A DNA stretch of 16,102 nt, taken from positions 1 through 16,102 of the forward strand of contig CAYRMW010000053.1 in assembly GCA_964425595.1 (NCBI GenBank), in the 5' to 3' direction. Of the stretch, positions 14,669 to 16,102 are shown piece by piece. The DNA is from Caccovicinus sp964425595 (GTDB lineage: Bacteria; Bacillota; Clostridia; Lachnospirales; Lachnospiraceae). The notes below the pieces were generated by a model. The model saw only the letters and a program-made list of their open reading frames with translations. It was not told the DNA's origin and did not search any database. The translations under genes and the position numbers were made by a program. The first letter of the stretch is position 1. Each line of letters begins with the position of its first letter.

Positions 14669-16102
14669 ACGCCATCACAACCATGCATTCTTTCTCCCAA
14701 AAGGCAATCCCATACTTAATGATCTTTTTTGTTCCCCGGCGCTTCAGCCCTTCCGCATACTTCTTTTCTTCCATCTGTCTAAGTGCCTCGCTACATGCTT
14801 TTTCCAGGTTCCCATCCTCTGCATATTTCAATTCGATCACGATCCCTGCCCTTTCCGGCGTCCGGATGGAGATATCGCTGTAGCCTGCTCCGGTTTCCGC
14901 ATTGGATTTCACAAGCCAGTTGTCCTGGCTCTGCAAAAGCCCCAGCAGCATCCCATGGTAGAAGTTTTCCTTCATGTTCCTGCGTACCGCGGTATCTCTC
15001 ACACTAATGGAATCCCACAGATAATCGCTGAGCATCTCCTGGATTACCGCCGTATCTTCGGCCGGGAACGCCGCGCAGAAACGGCTGATCCTGGTCGTAT
15101 CGGAACGTGTCACCTCGCGGAACCAGTCTTCCACCAGTTCATAAAACAGTTTTCGGATCTCTCCATTGGGGATCCACAGCCGGAAAATATCCGCATCTTC
15201 CTGCTCCACATGTCTGCCTGTCAGGTAACCTGTGGCATACAGTACACTCCACACATTTTCAACACTATCATCAATTTCACGGTATGTCAGTTCCTGTTTG
15301 ATGCGTTTGGTTACCTGCCCGCCATTTAACAGTTCTTCTACTTCGTTCTTTGTGGTCAGGTTTGCATTCTTCAGCATGCGGCGGATCAGGTCATTGCCGC
15401 TGGTATTGGCCCAGTAGTTTTGAGGCGGAGCTGACGGAGCTGCCAGCAGCTCATCGCAGTAATTGATCACATCCCAGGGGCAATACACATCCGTATCCCC
15501 AAAACGATACCCGTCATACCAGTCACGGATCACATCCTTATGGGGGGACAGGCCGTAGGAATCCAGCAGTTCATCCACATCCGTATTGGTAAAGCCGAAG
15601 TACTCATCATACCGAACATCCGAGATCGTGTGTATCTTCAGATTGTTAAGGCCTGTAAATATACTCTCCTTAGAAATTCTCAGGCATCCGGTAAGCACAG
15701 AAAAGTACAGGCTGTCGTTGGTTTTCAGAGCATTACCCAAAAGATTGCGGATAAGACTTACCATCTCATCATAGTATCCTGCCTGAAATGCTTTATCTAA
15801 CGGGACATCATACTCGTCAATCAGCAGGATTACTTTCTGGCCATAATGCTTAAATAAAAGACGGGAGAGCGTTTTCAGGCTTGCTGCCGCCATGCCTTCC
15901 ATCATGGCATATAAGCAATCTTCGCCGGAACCTGTCTTTATCAGTCGTGCGTAGGACTCTTTTTCATTCTCCGATAATTTGTCGCTGGTTCTTAAGAATT
16001 CAAAGCGACTTGCTTCATCTCCGATAACCGTCTTCAGTGCTGCCAGAGCGGAATCGAAGTTCCGTCCATCCACACTTTTCAGGCTGATGGAGATCACCGG
16101 AA
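14667..16102 (-). CDS. AAA-ATPase-like / PD-(D/E)XK (DUF1703-type) protein, N-terminus off-window
   Basis: Partial: 478 residues are visible, the upstream end being cut by the window. By alignment with the copy at 436-2127 about 88 N-terminal residues, including Walker A, lie outside. The GTG at 16097 is an internal valine (PVISIS in both copies), not a start. Counting from that valine as 1, Walker B is VILLIDEYD, the LRISKESIFTGLNN block is intact, and the nuclease module has Asp408 (GYSD), Glu422 and Lys424 (IELK), with Gln nearby in ALRQM. Thus the nuclease site looks complete, unlike the other copy. Three extra residues relative to that copy fall in the 45-75 region. Function is unknown; the family is multicopy in many gut bacteria. 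It converges on the sugar operon with a shared terminator. Confidence 0.85.
   Translation of the reverse strand, partial: PVISISLKSVDGRNFDSALAALKTVIGDEASRFEFLRTSDKLSENEKESYARLIKTGSGEDCLYAMMEGMAAASLKTLSRLLFKHYGQKVILLIDEYDVPLDKAFQAGYYDEMVSLIRNLLGNALKTNDSLYFSVLTGCLRISKESIFTGLNNLKIHTISDVRYDEYFGFTNTDVDELLDSYGLSPHKDVIRDWYDGYRFGDTDVYCPWDVINYCDELLAAPSAPPQNYWANTSGNDLIRRMLKNANLTTKNEVEELLNGGQVTKRIKQELTYREIDDSVENVWSVLYATGYLTGRHVEQEDADIFRLWIPNGEIRKLFYELVEDWFREVTRSDTTRISRFCAAFPAEDTAVIQEMLSDYLWDSISVRDTAVRRNMKENFYHGMLLGLLQSQDNWLVKSNAETGAGYSDISIRTPERAGIVIELKYAEDGNLEKACSEALRQMEEKKYAEGLKRRGTKKIIKYGIAFWEKECMVVMA

Noticed and set aside
16095..16097. GTG as the true start of the right-edge nuclease gene
   Set aside because: The codon aligns with an internal valine of the paralogue (PVISIS in both), and the frame stays open to the window edge.
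1..16102. Transposon, integrase, CRISPR array, tRNA or rRNA
   Set aside because: No transposase or integrase motif, no spaced short repeats and no cloverleaf or rRNA-like sequence were found; the flanking homologous genes show no terminal inverted repeats beyond their coding similarity.

Overview
The window looks like chromosome of a Gram-positive anaerobe of the Clostridia, probably a pectin-using gut Lachnospiraceae-type bacterium. The reasons are strong AGGAGG ribosome binding sites before most genes, a lipoprotein-type ABC solute-binding protein with LplB/YtcP-type permeases, a membrane-anchored AraC regulator of the YesS/YesN kind, and AAA-ATPase-like/PD-(D/E)XK (DUF1703-type) genes. The taxon is inferred from gene content; no marker gene is present.

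Layout. Positions 1-435 hold an intrinsic terminator of an upstream gene and a gene-free leader. 436-2127 (+) is a full-length AAA-ATPase-like/PD-(D/E)XK protein whose nuclease residues are substituted. A two-way terminator (2139-2178) separates it from a minus-strand operon which reads, in transcription order, alpha/beta esterase (6673-5921), solute-binding lipoprotein (5834-4272), Gfo/Idh/MocA oxidoreductase (4247-3159) and TIM-barrel sugar isomerase/epimerase (3094-2246). A 330-base divergent region (6674-7003) drives this operon and a plus-strand operon: pectin methylesterase (7004-7969), permease 1 (7981-8886), permease 2 (8964-9839), AraC membrane regulator (9858-12026), second Gfo/Idh/MocA oxidoreductase (12023-13324) and a mandelate-racemase-type enolase-superfamily enzyme (13389-14585). 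A two-way terminator (14624-14668) separates this from a second AAA-ATPase-like/PD-(D/E)XK gene on the minus strand (14667 to the right edge), which keeps its catalytic residues and is cut by the window end.

How the genes fit together (inference). The ten central genes look like one divergent regulon for taking up and breaking down an esterified, uronic-acid-containing sugar. The lipoprotein and two permeases import it; the ATPase is missing and must be supplied from elsewhere, as for MsmX-type transporters. The pectin methylesterase and the esterase have no signal peptide, so de-esterification would be cytoplasmic, after import. Two oxidoreductases, an isomerase/epimerase and an acid-sugar dehydratase-like enzyme would process the product. 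No glycoside hydrolase, polysaccharide lyase, kinase or aldolase is in the window, so either the substrate is already small or bond cleavage is non-hydrolytic. The regulator resembles YesS of Bacillus subtilis in architecture, which also controls pectin-related genes. The locus is flanked by two diverged, oppositely oriented copies of the nuclease family, one of which appears catalytically dead.
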